A model generated the notes under the pieces. That model was not told the DNA's origin. It saw only the letters and a list, made by a program, of their open reading frames with translations, and did not search any database. Below are positions 41,441 to 53,329 of a stretch of 64,000 nucleotides of DNA, piece after piece. Position numbers and translations under genes: made by a program. This DNA comes from Ectopseudomonas khazarica. Lineage in GTDB: Bacteria; Pseudomonadota; Gammaproteobacteria; Pseudomonadales; Pseudomonadaceae. The stretch is taken from contig NZ_SBHZ01000009.1 of NCBI RefSeq assembly GCF_004521985.1, positions 1 to 64,000 on the forward strand, given 5' to 3'. Every line of letters starts with the position of its first letter. Position 1 is the first letter of the stretch.

Positions 41441-43336
41441 TCAGATCGCGCCGCGACTGCGCAGCAGCTCCAGCACCGCCTTGACGCCCTGCTCGATCGA
41501 CTGCGACTGGGTGTCGATCACCAGGTCGGCATCCAGCGGTACGTCGTAGGGGAAGCCCTCGCCGGGGATGTTGTCGCCACCGGCCGCGTACAGCCCCTGC
41601 GGGTCACGCTCGGCGCAGATCTGCGGCGAAGCCTGCACGTAGACGGTCAGCGCACGCTCGCGGCCGATCAGCGCCTTGGCCTGCTCACGCCCTTCGGCAT
41701 CCGGAGCGACGAAGGCGGCCAGCGCGATCATCCCGGCCTCGTTGAACTGACGCGCCACATGCGCGGCACGACGCCAGTTCTCGGCTCGTCCGGCACGATC
41801 CTGCGGCAGGCCCTTGTTCAGGTCATGGCGCAGGTTCTGCCCGTCGAGGACGAACACACCACGGCCCATGTCGAACAGCTTGCGCTCCACCGCGTACGCC
41901 AGGGTGCTCTTGCCAGCACCGGAGAGGCCGGTGAACAGCACGGTAGCCGGCTGCTGACCGAAGCGCGAGGCGCGCTCCTCGGTCGACACGTGCGCCAGGC
42001 GACCGTGCTGACCACCGCCATGAGCGACCGGCTCGGCGATGATCATGCCGGCACCAACGGTGCCGTTGGTCAGTCGATCGATGACGATGAACGCGCCAGT
42101 GGTGCGGTTGTGCTCGTAGCCATCGAGGGCAATCGGGGCATCCAGCGCCACCTTGACCCGGCCGATCTCGTTGAGCTTCAGCTCGCTGGCCGCGCCCTGC
42201 TCCAGGGTGTTCACGTCGACACGGTGCACGATGCTCGGGATCGAGCCTGGCACGTAGCTGGTGGCGCGTTTGATGTCGTACTTCTTGCCCGGCAGCATCG
42301 GCTCTTCGCCCATCCAGACCAGCATGGCCTCGAAGCCGTCGGTGACCTGCGGACGATTGTCGGCGTGCACCAGCATGTCGCCGCGCGACACGTCGATCTC
42401 GTCTTCCAGGGTCAGGGTGATGGCCTGGCCCGGACCGGCCTGCTCCAGCTCACCTTCGTAGGTGACGATGGACTTGACCCGGCTGGTCTTGCCCGACGGC
42501 AGCGCCAGGACTTCATCGCCCTTGCGCACGATACCGCTGGCCAGGGTGCCGGCGAAGCCACGGAAGTTCAGGTTGGGGCGGTTGACGTACTGCACCGGGA
42601 AGCGCAGGTCGTCGAAATTGCGGTCGCCGGAGACCTCGACGGTCTCGAGGATCTCCATCAGCGACTGGCCGGTGTACCACGGCGAGCGCTCGGACTTGTT
42701 GACCACGTTGTCGCCCTTGAGCGCCGACATCGGCACGAACTCGAGGGTGGTCGGGCGCAGGTTGATCTTCTCGGCGAACGACAGGTAGTCGGCCTTGATC
42801 TGCTCGAACACGCCCTGATCGAAGTCCTTCAGGTCCATCTTGTTGACGGCGACCACGATGTGCTTGATGCCCAGCAAGGAGGCGATGAAGCTGTGCCGCT
42901 TGGTCTGGGTCTGCACGCCGTAGCGGGCGTCGATGAGGATGATCGCCAGGTCGCAGGTCGAGGCACCGGTGGCCATGTTGCGCGTGTACTGCTCGTGGCC
43001 GGGGGTGTCGGCGATGATGAACTTGCGCTTGGCGGTGCTGAAGTAGCGGTAGGCCACATCGATGGTGATGCCCTGCTCGCGCTCGGCCTGCAGGCCATCG
43101 ACCAGCAGCGCCAGGTCGATATCGTCGCCGGTGGTGCCGACCTTCTTCGAATCCTTGGTGATGGCTTCCAGATGGTCTTCGTAGATCATCTTGGAATCGT
43201 GCAGCAGGCGACCGATCAGCGTGCTCTTGCCGTCGTCGACGTTACCGCAGGTGAGAAAACGCAGCAGTTCCTTGCGTTCGTGCTGAGCCAGGTACGCGAG
43301 GATGTCCTGGCTGATCAAATCGGATTGGTGACTCAT
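41441..43336 (-). CDS. cysNC: Bifunctional sulfate adenylyltransferase subunit 1 / APS kinase
   Basis: 631 residues. N-terminal EF-Tu-like GTPase CysN ([32 protein letters not shown]) drives APS formation by CysD; the C-terminal CysC domain ([30 protein letters not shown]) phosphorylates APS to PAPS. The ATG at 43336 ([11 protein letters not shown]) is chosen over the longer frame. It should follow cysD in one operon, but 440 bp holding another gene separates them here. Confidence 0.97.
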   Translation of the reverse strand: MSHQSDLISQDILAYLAQHERKELLRFLTCGNVDDGKSTLIGRLLHDSKMIYEDHLEAITKDSKKVGTTGDDIDLALLVDGLQAEREQGITIDVAYRYFSTAKRKFIIADTPGHEQYTRNMATGASTCDLAIILIDARYGVQTQTKRHSFIASLLGIKHIVVAVNKMDLKDFDQGVFEQIKADYLSFAEKINLRPTTLEFVPMSALKGDNVVNKSERSPWYTGQSLMEILETVEVSGDRNFDDLRFPVQYVNRPNLNFRGFAGTLASGIVRKGDEVLALPSGKTSRVKSIVTYEGELEQAGPGQAITLTLEDEIDVSRGDMLVHADNRPQVTDGFEAMLVWMGEEPMLPGKKYDIKRATSYVPGSIPSIVHRVDVNTLEQGAASELKLNEIGRVKVALDAPIALDGYEHNRTTGAFIVIDRLTNGTVGAGMIIAEPVAHGGGQHGRLAHVSTEERASRFGQQPATVLFTGLSGAGKSTLAYAVERKLFDMGRGVFVLDGQNLRHDLNKGLPQDRAGRAENWRRAAHVARQFNEAGMIALAAFVAPDAEGREQAKALIGRERALTVYVQASPQICAERDPQGLYAAGGDNIPGEGFPYDVPLDADLVIDTQSQSIEQGVKAVLELLRSRGAI

Positions 43337-43348
43337 CTTTCTTGGCTC

Positions 43349-43376
43349 CAAGCTGCAAGCTTCAAGCGGCAAGCCA
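43349..43376 (+). repeat. Heptamer array, left arm (4 x CAAGCNN)
   Basis: CAAGCTG, CAAGCTT, CAAGCGG, CAAGCCA in exact 7-bp register, 12 bp upstream of the cysNC start. Mirror image of the array at 43747-43774; the two face each other across the four-helix-bundle gene. Confidence 0.75.
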
Positions 43377-43385
43377 AACCGGTGG

Positions 43386-43727
43386 CTAACCTGAGATTCT
43401 GTTGATCAACCCGCTGAGCATTCTGGAAAGCTCTCGGGTTTCTGATACCCACTGTGTCGCAAGCGCATCGGGGATGTAGCCTATTTCACTGCCGATGATC
43501 AGCTGGGTGCGCAACTCCGCGCATGATCCTTTGGCAATGCGCAAGTAATGACACTTTTCCCTATCACTACCTCGTTCCATTCCCTCGGCGATATTGCTGG
43601 GAATCGACAACGCTGAACGCCCCAACTGATCGCGAAAGCCAAAATCACGGCAACTCTGAAGCCCTAAGAAGACTTGCACGGCCAGTGACTTCGACCTTTG
43701 CCAAACCTCCAGCTTCTCGAAGTCCAT
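43386..43727 (-). CDS. Four-helix-bundle protein (S23 / 23S rRNA intervening-sequence family)
   Basis: 113 residues. Family hallmarks: [14 protein letters not shown], the central [17 protein letters not shown], and [22 protein letters not shown]. Relatives are encoded within intervening sequences of 23S rRNA genes and as free genes; biochemical role unknown. The ATG at 43727 has AAGGGG upstream and is preferred to the ATG at 43742. Local G+C is near half by eye, clearly below its neighbours, and inverted 4 x 7-bp arrays bound it. It interrupts the cysD-cysNC pair, in the same direction. Looks acquired. Confidence 0.88.
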   Translation of the reverse strand: MDFEKLEVWQRSKSLAVQVFLGLQSCRDFGFRDQLGRSALSIPSNIAEGMERGSDREKCHYLRIAKGSCAELRTQLIIGSEIGYIPDALATQWVSETRELSRMLSGLINRISG

Positions 43728-43746
43728 TTCCCCTTGCTCCATTCCA

Positions 43747-43774
43747 CTTGAAGCTTGTCGCTTGCCACTTGTGG
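43747..43774 (-). repeat. Heptamer array, right arm (4 x CTTGNNG on + strand)
   Basis: CTTGAAG, CTTGTCG, CTTGCCA, CTTGTGG, exactly 28 bp, ending one base before the cysD stop codon (43776-43778). Complementary to the left arm when shifted by one unit (13 of 15 bases over the core). Confidence 0.75.
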
Positions 43775-43775
43775 C

Positions 43776-44693
43776 TTAGAAATAGCCCTGACGTTTCTTC
43801 TCTTCCATCGAACCGGCCTGGTCGTGGTCGATGACCCGGCCCTGGCGTTCGCTGGTCTTGGTCAGGAGCATCTCCTGGATGATGTCCGGCAGGGTCGCCG
43901 CCGTGGACTCCACCGCGCCGGTCAGCGGGTAGCAGCCGAGGGTACGGAAACGCACCATCTTCTTGGTGATGCGCGCCTTCTCCTCGTCGGAGAGGTGCTC
44001 GAGGATGCGCTCGTCATCGATCATGATCAGCGTGCCGTTGCGCTCGATCACTTCACGCTCCGCGGCGAAGTACAGCGGAACGATCGGGATCTGCTCCAGA
44101 TAGATGTATTGCCAGATGTCCAGCTCGGTCCAGTTCGACAGCGGGAAGACACGGATCGACTCGCCCTTCTTCACCTTGCCGTTGTACACGTTCCACAGCT
44201 CGGGGCGCTGGTTCTTCGGGTCCCAGCGATGCTTGCTGTCACGGAAGGAGTAGACACGCTCCTTGGCACGCGACTTCTCTTCGTCGCGGCGGGCACCGCC
44301 GAAGGCGGCGTCGAAACCGTACTTGTCCAGCGCCTGCTTGAGGCCCTCGGTCTTCATCACGTCGGTGTGCTTGGCACTGCCGTAGGTGAAGGGGTTCATG
44401 TCCTGCGCCACACCGTCAGGGTTGATGTGGGTGATCAGATCCAGGCCCATTTCGCTGACCATCTTGTCGCGGAAACGGTACATTTCCTGGAACTTCCACC
44501 GCGTATCGACGTGCATCACCGGAAATGGCAGCTTGCCGGGAAAGAACGCCTTGCGGGCCAGGTGCAGCATCACGGCGGAATCCTTGCCGATGGAATAGAG
44601 CATCACCGGGTTGTCGAATTCGGCGGCCACTTCACGAATGATGTGGATGCTTTCCGCCTCCAGCTGCTTGAGATGGGTCAGTTTGTCGAGCAT
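43776..44693 (-). CDS. cysD: Sulfate adenylyltransferase subunit 2
   Basis: 305 residues. ATP-PPi-type enzyme making APS from sulfate and ATP with CysN. PP-loop [18 protein letters not shown] (residues 33-50 approx.), [16 protein letters not shown], and [15 protein letters not shown] are conserved. Starts the sulfate-activation genes; CysB control is expected from other Gammaproteobacteria. Confidence 0.98.
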   Translation of the reverse strand: MLDKLTHLKQLEAESIHIIREVAAEFDNPVMLYSIGKDSAVMLHLARKAFFPGKLPFPVMHVDTRWKFQEMYRFRDKMVSEMGLDLITHINPDGVAQDMNPFTYGSAKHTDVMKTEGLKQALDKYGFDAAFGGARRDEEKSRAKERVYSFRDSKHRWDPKNQRPELWNVYNGKVKKGESIRVFPLSNWTELDIWQYIYLEQIPIVPLYFAAEREVIERNGTLIMIDDERILEHLSDEEKARITKKMVRFRTLGCYPLTGAVESTAATLPDIIQEMLLTKTSERQGRVIDHDQAGSMEEKKRQGYF

Positions 44694-44825
44694 GGCTACT
44701 CACGGTTTGCTGTTATGGGGCCGGCGGGCCGTGGACGAGCGCGCACTCTATCACAGCATCTGCTTATACTCAGGACGCTGGTTAGACCGAAAAGATCTAG
44801 TGTTATACCTGCCCGTAAGCGCCAT

Positions 44826-45584
44826 TCAGATGGGGTTGGGGCAATCGATGAACAGGTGTTCGAGGGCGAAACGCCGCGCCAGATAGTCGCCCAGGGCCTG
44901 CACACCGTAACGCTCGGTCGCGTGATGGCCGGCCGCGATGAAGCTCACGCCATTCTCGCGGGCACTGTGGAAGGTCTGCTCGGAGGCCTCGCCGGTCAGG
45001 TACAGGTCGACCCCTGCGGCGATGGCCTGGTCGATGTAGCCCTGGCCACCGCCGGTGCACCAGCCGACCCGACGAATCAGCCCCTGCCCTTCGACCAGCA
45101 GCGGTTCGCGACCGAGGGCCTGCTGCACGTGACGGGCGAAATCGGCGGCACTCATCGCCTCCGCCAGCGAGCCGACCAGACCGACGGTACGCGGGTTGTC
45201 CGGCTCCAGCGGCCCTTCGACGACGATGCCCAGCTGGCGGGCGAGCTGCACGTTGTTGCCGACCTCGGGATGGACATCCAGCGGCAGGTGGTAGGCCAGC
45301 AGGCTGATGTCATGCGCCAGCAGGGACTTCAGGCGGCGCTGCTTCATGCCGGTGACACAGGGGTTCTCGCCTTTCCAGAAATAGCCGTGATGCACCAGCA
45401 GCACATCGGCCTCGGCCTCGATGGCCGCCTCTATCAGTGCCTGACTGGCGGTAACGCCGCTGACGATACGGCGCACTTGCGGACGCCCCTCGACCTGCAG
45501 ACCATTGGGGCAGTAATCGCTGATGCGCGACGCGTTGAGAAAAGCGTCAGCTTCCTCGACCAGGGTGGACAGGGCAATGGCCAT
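44826..45584 (-). CDS. Nif3-like dinuclear metal-centre protein (YbgI family)
   Basis: 252 residues. Forms hexameric rings with two metals per subunit in homologs; role uncertain (GTP cyclohydrolase-like). Metal ligand motifs LLVHHGYFWKGE and FIAAGHHATERYG, and the nearby AYHLPLDVHPEVGNN, are clear. The ATG at 45584 follows GAGAGGAA; an ATG-like start at 45599 is less likely. Divergent from algW. Confidence 0.93.
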   Translation of the reverse strand: MAIALSTLVEEADAFLNASRISDYCPNGLQVEGRPQVRRIVSGVTASQALIEAAIEAEADVLLVHHGYFWKGENPCVTGMKQRRLKSLLAHDISLLAYHLPLDVHPEVGNNVQLARQLGIVVEGPLEPDNPRTVGLVGSLAEAMSAADFARHVQQALGREPLLVEGQGLIRRVGWCTGGGQGYIDQAIAAGVDLYLTGEASEQTFHSARENGVSFIAAGHHATERYGVQALGDYLARRFALEHLFIDCPNPI

Positions 45585-45637
45585 GAAGATTCCTCTCAAG
45601 CTGTTGCGGGCCGCTGCCTAATTGGCGAGCACCTCAC

Positions 45638-45643
45638 TATAAT
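45638..45643 (+). promoter_or_regulatory. -10 hexamer for algW
   Basis: Perfect TATAAT about 52 bp before the algW ATG. A consensus -35 at 16-18 bp is not present, so sigma-70 use is tentative. Confidence 0.4.
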
Positions 45644-45694
45644 GCGCCACCTTAAGGGCGACCTTTTGCCCTCGCAACCCTCAGGATTGTCTCG

Positions 45695-46837
<1,143 letters not shown>

Positions 46838-46843
46838 AGACAT

Positions 46844-46871
46844 GAAAAAGCCGGCTGATGCCGGCTTTTTC
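46844..46871. terminator. Bidirectional terminator between algW and hisC
   Basis: Stem GAAAAAGCCGGC/GCCGGCTTTTTC around a 4-base loop, between the convergent algW and hisC genes. Confidence 0.88.
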
Positions 46872-46891
46872 GTGCCTGCCCCGCGGGCGCC

Positions 46892-47944
46892 TTACAGCCC
46901 CTGCAAGGCCTCCAGCAACGCCTGGTTCTGCTCCGGCGCACCGATGGTGATGCGCAGGAACTGAGCAATGCGCGGCTGCTTGAAGTGCCGCACGATCACG
47001 CCCTGCTCACGCAGACCGGCCGCCAGGGTCGCAGCGTCCTTGCCGGGATGGCGGGCAAAGACGAAGTTTGCCGCCGATGGCAGCACCTCGAATCCCAGCC
47101 CCTGCAGGCCCGCCACCACCGCCTCGCGGCTGGCGATGACCTGCTGGCAGGTCTGCTCGAAGTAGTCACGGTCCGCGAAGGCCGCCGCCGCACCGGCGAT
47201 CGCCATGCGATCGAGCGGGTAGGAATTGAAGCTGTTCTTGATTCGCTCCAGGGCCTCGATCAGGTCGGGATGGCCCACGGCGATACCGACGCGCAGACCG
47301 GCCAGCGAGCGCGACTTGGACAAGGTCTGGGTGACCAGCAGATTGGGGTACTTGTCCACCAGGCTGATCGCCGTCTCGCCACCGAAGTCGATGTAGGCCT
47401 CGTCCACCAGCACCACAGAATCAGGGCTGCCCTGCAGCAGGCGCTCGATGGCGTCGAGCGGCAGCAGGCAGCCGGTCGGCGCATTGGGGTTGGGGAAGAT
47501 GATGCCGCCATTGGGCCTGGCGTAGTCCTCGACACGGATCTGGAACTGCTCGTCCAGCGCCACCTGCTCATGGTCGATACCGTACAGGCCGCAGTACACC
47601 GGGTAGAAGCTGTAGCTGATGTCCGGGAACAGCAGCGGCGCGCCATGCTGGAACAGGCCGTGGAAAGCGTGTGCCAGCACCTCGTCGGAACCGTTGCCGA
47701 CGAACACCTGGGCCGGCTGCACGCCGTAGTACTCGGCCACCGCCTGCTTCAGGCGATCGCCGTTGGGGTCCGGGTACAGGCGCAGGTCATCGTTCAGCTC
47801 CGCCTGCATGGCCGCGATGGCCCTGGGCGAAGGACCGTAGGGGTTTTCGTTGGTGTTGAGCTTGACCAGCTTGCTCAGCTTCGGCTGCTCACCCGGCACG
47901 TAGGGCACCAGGTCCTTGACGAAGGGGCTCCAGAATTTGCTCAT
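46892..47944 (-). CDS. hisC: Histidinol-phosphate aminotransferase
   Basis: 350 residues. Fold-I PLP aminotransferase; PLP lysine in [16 protein letters not shown], substrate-side [12 protein letters not shown], and [14 protein letters not shown]. Catalyses imidazole-acetol phosphate to histidinol phosphate. Third gene of a hisG-hisD-hisC run. Confidence 0.97.
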   Translation of the reverse strand: MSKFWSPFVKDLVPYVPGEQPKLSKLVKLNTNENPYGPSPRAIAAMQAELNDDLRLYPDPNGDRLKQAVAEYYGVQPAQVFVGNGSDEVLAHAFHGLFQHGAPLLFPDISYSFYPVYCGLYGIDHEQVALDEQFQIRVEDYARPNGGIIFPNPNAPTGCLLPLDAIERLLQGSPDSVVLVDEAYIDFGGETAISLVDKYPNLLVTQTLSKSRSLAGLRVGIAVGHPDLIEALERIKNSFNSYPLDRMAIAGAAAAFADRDYFEQTCQQVIASREAVVAGLQGLGFEVLPSAANFVFARHPGKDAATLAAGLREQGVIVRHFKQPRIAQFLRITIGAPEQNQALLEALQGL

Positions 47945-47987
47945 CTGCCCTTCTCTCCTCGAATACTTGAGTTGTCTTATGCAAAGC

Positions 47988-48013
47988 GGTGGACAAGCGT
48001 AGCGTTGTCCACC
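47988..48013. repeat. Extragenic palindrome GGTGGACAA-n8-TTGTCCACC
   Basis: Perfect 9-bp inverted repeat with an 8-base loop in the hisC-hisD gap. I recall this sequence type as a frequent intergenic repeat in Pseudomonas genomes. No T run follows, so it is not a standard terminator. Confidence 0.65.
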
Positions 48014-48024
48014 CTGCGCGGCCG

Positions 48025-49335
48025 TTAAGGCTTGATGCGGTACTCGGCGCTGCGCGCATGCGCGGTCAGCGACTCGCCGCGGGCCAGCACCGAAGCGCTC
48101 TTGCCCAGCTCGGACGCCCCGTCCGGCGAACAGAAGATGATCGACGAACGCTTCTGGAAGTCATACACCCCCAGCGGCGAGGAAAAGCGCGCAGTCCCGG
48201 ACGTCGGCAGCACGTGGTTGGGGCCGGCGACATAGTCGCCCAGCGCCTCGGCGGTGTAACGCCCCATGAAGATCGCACCAGCGTGGCGAATCTGCGGCAG
48301 CCAGGCTTCCGGGTCGGCCACCGACAGCTCCAGGTGTTCCGGGGCGATGCGGTTGGCGACCTCGATGGCCTCGGCCATGTCCGCCACCTGCACCAGTGCG
48401 CCACGGCCTTCCAGCGAAGTGCGGATGATCTCGGCACGCTCCATGGTCGGCAGCAGCCTGGCGATGCTCTCGGCCACGCGGTCGAGGAAGGCGGCATCCG
48501 GGCTGACCAGGATCGACTGGGCATCTTCGTCGTGCTCGGCCTGGGAAAACAGGTCCATGGCGATCCAGTCCGGATCGGTCGCGCCGTCGCAGACCACGAG
48601 AATCTCGGACGGCCCGGCGATCATGTCGATACCGACCTTGCCGAACACATGGCGCTTGGCGGTGGCCACGTAGATGTTGCCGGGGCCGACGATCTTGTCC
48701 ACCGGCGGCACGCTCTCGGTGCCATAGGCCAGGGCAGCGACGGCCTGCGCGCCACCGATGGTGAACACGCGGTCGACACCGGCCAGGGCGGCGGCGGCCA
48801 GCACCAGCTCGTTGATCTCGCCACGCGGGGTCGGCACCACCATGACCACTTCCGGCACGCCGGCGACCTTGGCCGGAATGGCGTTCATCAGCACCGACGA
48901 CGGATAGGACGCCTTGCCGCCCGGCACGTACAGGCCGGCGCGGTCCAGCGGAGTGACCTTCTGCCCGAGCACGGTGCCGTCGGCCTCGCTGTAACGCCAG
49001 GAGTCCTGCTTCTGCTTCTCGTGGTAGCTGCGCACGCGCTCCGCGGCCACTTCCAGGGCCGCACGCTGCTCGGCAGTGATGCGTTCCAGCGCCTGTTCCA
49101 GACGCGCGCGCGGCAGGATCAGTTCGGCCATCGAGGCCACTTCCAGGGCATCGAAACGCTGGGTGTACTCGACCAGGGCGGCGTCGCCGCGCTCACGCAC
49201 GGCCTTGATGATTTCCAGCACGCGCTGGTTGACGCCATCGTCGGAGACGCTTTCCCAGGCGAGCAGATGGTCCAGATGAGCCGCAAAGTCCGGATCGGCA
49301 GCATTGAGTCGGCGGATGGCAACGGGAGCGGTCAT
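48025..49335 (-). CDS. hisD: Histidinol dehydrogenase
   Basis: 436 residues from the ATG at 49335. Zinc enzyme carrying out the last two oxidations of histidine synthesis. Shows [39 protein letters not shown], and the metal/catalytic segment [14 protein letters not shown] with His-Glu ligands. Confidence 0.98.
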   Translation of the reverse strand: MTAPVAIRRLNAADPDFAAHLDHLLAWESVSDDGVNQRVLEIIKAVRERGDAALVEYTQRFDALEVASMAELILPRARLEQALERITAEQRAALEVAAERVRSYHEKQKQDSWRYSEADGTVLGQKVTPLDRAGLYVPGGKASYPSSVLMNAIPAKVAGVPEVVMVVPTPRGEINELVLAAAALAGVDRVFTIGGAQAVAALAYGTESVPPVDKIVGPGNIYVATAKRHVFGKVGIDMIAGPSEILVVCDGATDPDWIAMDLFSQAEHDEDAQSILVSPDAAFLDRVAESIARLLPTMERAEIIRTSLEGRGALVQVADMAEAIEVANRIAPEHLELSVADPEAWLPQIRHAGAIFMGRYTAEALGDYVAGPNHVLPTSGTARFSSPLGVYDFQKRSSIIFCSPDGASELGKSASVLARGESLTAHARSAEYRIKP

Positions 49336-49359
49336 AGCGAAAGCCTCATCTGATTGGCG

Positions 49360-49412
49360 TTTTCTCGGGCGCCCGTAATGTAGCAAGCCCACCGTGCGGG
49401 CACCCGAGAAAA
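49360..49412. repeat. Long inverted repeat in the hisG-hisD gap
   Basis: TTTTCTCGGGCGCCCG (49360-49375) pairs with CGGGCACCCGAGAAAA (49397-49412) at 15 of 16 positions around a 21-base loop. Both flanking genes read leftward through it, so it would form in the hisG-hisD mRNA. It lacks a T run on the transcribed side and so looks more like a processing or stability element, or a mobile palindrome, than a terminator. Confidence 0.65.
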
Positions 49413-49472
49413 ATGGCTATGACACGGATAGGCTGGTAAAGCACCCTGCCGCGACGGCAGGCGTGCCATTGA

Positions 49473-50108
49473 TCAGCCTTGGTGTCGTGCTTCGACGGCA
49501 CCACGCAGGGTTTCGATCAGCGCCTGGATGCGGGCGTGCTGCATCTTCATCGACGCCTTGTTGACGATCAGTCGCGAACTGATCGTCGCGATCAGCTCCT
49601 GCGGTTCCAGACCGTTGGCACGCAGGGTGTTGCCGGTATCGACCACGTCGATGATCTTGTCCGCCAACCCCACCAGCGGCGCCAGCTCCATCGAGCCGTA
49701 CAGCTTGATGATGTCGACCTGGCGACCCTGCTCGGCATAGTAGCGCTTGGCGACGTTGACGAACTTGGTGGCGACGCGCAGGCGCCCCTTGGGCTCCGGC
49801 GCACCGACCTTGCCGGCGGTCATCAGCTTGCACTTGGCTATCTGCAGGTCCAGCGGCTCGTAGATACCCTGGCCACCGTACTCCATCAGCACGTCCTTGC
49901 CGGCCACGCCGAGATCGGCGGCGCCGTGCTCGACATAGGTTGGCACGTCGGTGGCGCGCACGATCAGCAGACGCACGTCATCCTGAGTGGTGGGGATGAT
50001 CAGCTTGCGACTCTTGTCCGGATTCTCGGTCGGCTCGATGCCCGCTGCCGCCAGCAGTGGCAGGGTGTCATCGAGAATGCGGCCTTTGGACAGGGCGATG
50101 GTCAGCAT
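49473..50108 (-). CDS. hisG: ATP phosphoribosyltransferase, short form (HisG-S)
   Basis: 211 residues, the short form that needs the regulatory partner HisZ (not in this window). First step of histidine synthesis: ATP plus [50 protein letters not shown] and [18 protein letters not shown] are typical. ATG at 50108 chosen. Lies 150 bp after murA. Confidence 0.97.
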   Translation of the reverse strand: MLTIALSKGRILDDTLPLLAAAGIEPTENPDKSRKLIIPTTQDDVRLLIVRATDVPTYVEHGAADLGVAGKDVLMEYGGQGIYEPLDLQIAKCKLMTAGKVGAPEPKGRLRVATKFVNVAKRYYAEQGRQVDIIKLYGSMELAPLVGLADKIIDVVDTGNTLRANGLEPQELIATISSRLIVNKASMKMQHARIQALIETLRGAVEARHQG

Positions 50109-50258
50109 GAAACGGTTTCCTTGATCGGAAGCGGCCGCTCCGACGGGAAGCGGCCCTACGACAATGGCGGCACGCGGAGGCACCTGTTCACAACGCCGCT
50201 GGCTGCAGGCCCGTCACAACGCAGCAGGGCCGGCGCACAGCGAGTTGCAAGCGGCGTC

Positions 50259-51786
<1,528 letters not shown>

Positions 51787-51841
51787 GCTCGACCTCGACT
51801 GACGCATTCGGGCACCTGAGCCCGCGGGTCGGCCATCATAC

Positions 51842-51900
51842 AAAAAAGCCTCCCGCCTGCGAACCCCGCCCGCCGCACCGCTGACGGAACGTCGAGAGGC
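51842..51900 (-). terminator. Possible terminator of the mla operon
   Basis: On the minus strand GCCTCTCG (51900-51893) can pair with CGGGAGGC (51855-51848) with one G-U pair, directly followed by TTTTTT. The loop is long (about 37 bases, itself G+C-rich), so this is a weaker call. Confidence 0.4.
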
Positions 51901-51909
51901 GGTTCTCGG

Positions 51910-52215
51910 TTACGCCAGTGGCAGCAACTCCAGCAACCCGCTGACCTGGGCAATCTGCCGCATGTCCTCGGGCAGGCCGCTGATCGACAGTTCATGCCCG
52001 GACTCGCACGCATCGCGGGTGAACGCCAGCAGCAGCGACAAGCCGACGCTGCTGGACTTCTCCACCGCCGCGCAGTCCAACGCCAGGCGCTTGACGCTGC
52101 AGCCGGTGATCAGACGCGCACCCTGCTCGCGCAAGCCGGGGCCGGTGCGATAGTCGAGCACGCCGGCCAGCTGCAGCTGACCGGGCGCCCGCTCGATGAT
52201 AGTCGCCTGGCTCAC
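51910..52215 (-). CDS. mlaB: STAS-domain protein MlaB
   Basis: 101 residues. Cytoplasmic STAS subunit that stabilises the MlaFE ABC transporter. Core: LALDCAAVEKSSSVGLSLLLAF. Last gene of mlaFEDCB; overlaps mlaC by 4 bp. Confidence 0.93.
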   Translation of the reverse strand: MSQATIIERAPGQLQLAGVLDYRTGPGLREQGARLITGCSVKRLALDCAAVEKSSSVGLSLLLAFTRDACESGHELSISGLPEDMRQIAQVSGLLELLPLA

Positions 52216-52844
52216 GAGTTGCCTCGCGCCTCACGCGCCTTGGCCACGGTATCGGCCCAGGTGTCGATGACCTTGTCCAGGTCGTTGCGATTGTTTTGCA
52301 TCGACTGGGCGAACTGGTCGCGGAACAGCTTGCCGACGTTGATGCCGTTGATCACGACGTTGCGCAGCTTCCACACACCATCCATGGACACCATGGTGTA
52401 GGACAGCGGATAGACCACGCCCTTGCCGTCACGGATTTCCATGCCGATCGAGGTGCGCTCGGCGTCCTGCTTGCCGGTGGCCGGCAGCACACGGATGTCC
52501 TGATTGTCGTACTCGAGCAGGGCGTTGCCGTAGAACTGCATCAGGCTGCGCTTGAAGTTCTCCTGGAAGCGGCTCATCTGCTCGGGCGAGGCCTGACGCG
52601 AATAGCGCACGGTCATCACGCCACGCGAGATGCCGTCGACATCCACCACCGGGCCGAGAATGTCGTTGAGCGACTGATAGAAAGCCGCCGGATCACGACG
52701 GTACTCGTCCTTGTTGGCCTTGAGGTCCGCCAGCAGCGTATCGGTGGTCTGCTGCACCACCTCGTGAGCGCTCGGCGCCGCCAGTGCCAGCAGAGGCATG
52801 GCCGCGAGTAGGGTCAGCAACAGGTTACGTGCGGTCTTGAACAT
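52212..52844 (-). CDS. mlaC: Periplasmic phospholipid shuttle MlaC
   Basis: 210 residues. Sec signal (FKTARNLLLTLLAAMPLLALA), then the Tol-Tol/Ttg2 fold (VDVDGISRGVMTVRYSRQASPEQMSRF, YPLSYTMVSMDGVWKLRNVVINGINVG). Carries phospholipids between the MlaA side of the outer membrane and MlaFEDB. I use the ATG at 52844, preceded by GAGGG; earlier TTG/ATG codons (52862, 52859) would overlap mlaD. Confidence 0.94.
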   Translation of the reverse strand: MFKTARNLLLTLLAAMPLLALAAPSAHEVVQQTTDTLLADLKANKDEYRRDPAAFYQSLNDILGPVVDVDGISRGVMTVRYSRQASPEQMSRFQENFKRSLMQFYGNALLEYDNQDIRVLPATGKQDAERTSIGMEIRDGKGVVYPLSYTMVSMDGVWKLRNVVINGINVGKLFRDQFAQSMQNNRNDLDKVIDTWADTVAKAREARGNS

Positions 52845-52858
52845 CTTGGGAGCCCTCA

Positions 52859-53329
52859 TCAATTGGCTTCGTCTTTATTGACCGAATTGAGCAGGAATTT
52901 GCCAATCAGGTCTTCCAGCACCAGCGACGACTGGGTGTCGTGGATGGTGCTGCCGTCTTTGAGCACCGTCTCTTCACCACCCACGCTGATGCCGATGTAT
53001 TTCTCGCCGAGCAGCCCTGCGGTCAGAATCGACGCAGTGGAGTCCTCGGGTAGATTGTCGACGTTACCGTCGAGTTCCAGGGTCACCCGCCCCATGTAGC
53101 TGTCACGATCCAGGTCGATGGCCGTCACCTTGCCGATACTGACACCGGCCATGGTCACCTTGGCGCGCACGGTCAGGCCGGCAATGTTGTCGAAATAGGC
53201 ATAGACCTTGTAGGTGTCACCCGCCGATCCGACGCTCAGGCCGCTGACGCGCAGGGCCAGCAGCAGCAGGGCCAGCACACCTGCCATCAGGAACAGACCG
53301 ACACCAATCTCCAGCGTGCGGTTTTGCAT
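52859..53329 (-). CDS. mlaD: MCE-domain subunit MlaD
   Basis: 156 residues. One N-terminal helix (IGVGLFLMAGVLALLLLAL) and a single MCE domain (YFDNIAGLTVRAKVTMAGVSIG), which forms a hexameric lipid channel on the MlaE permease. Confidence 0.96.
   Translation of the reverse strand: MQNRTLEIGVGLFLMAGVLALLLLALRVSGLSVGSAGDTYKVYAYFDNIAGLTVRAKVTMAGVSIGKVTAIDLDRDSYMGRVTLELDGNVDNLPEDSTASILTAGLLGEKYIGISVGGEETVLKDGSTIHDTQSSLVLEDLIGKFLLNSVNKDEAN

Noticed and set aside
52844..52862. MlaC start at TTG 52862
   Set aside because: It would overlap mlaD and adds residues before a complete signal peptide; the ATG at 52844 has a better ribosome binding site.
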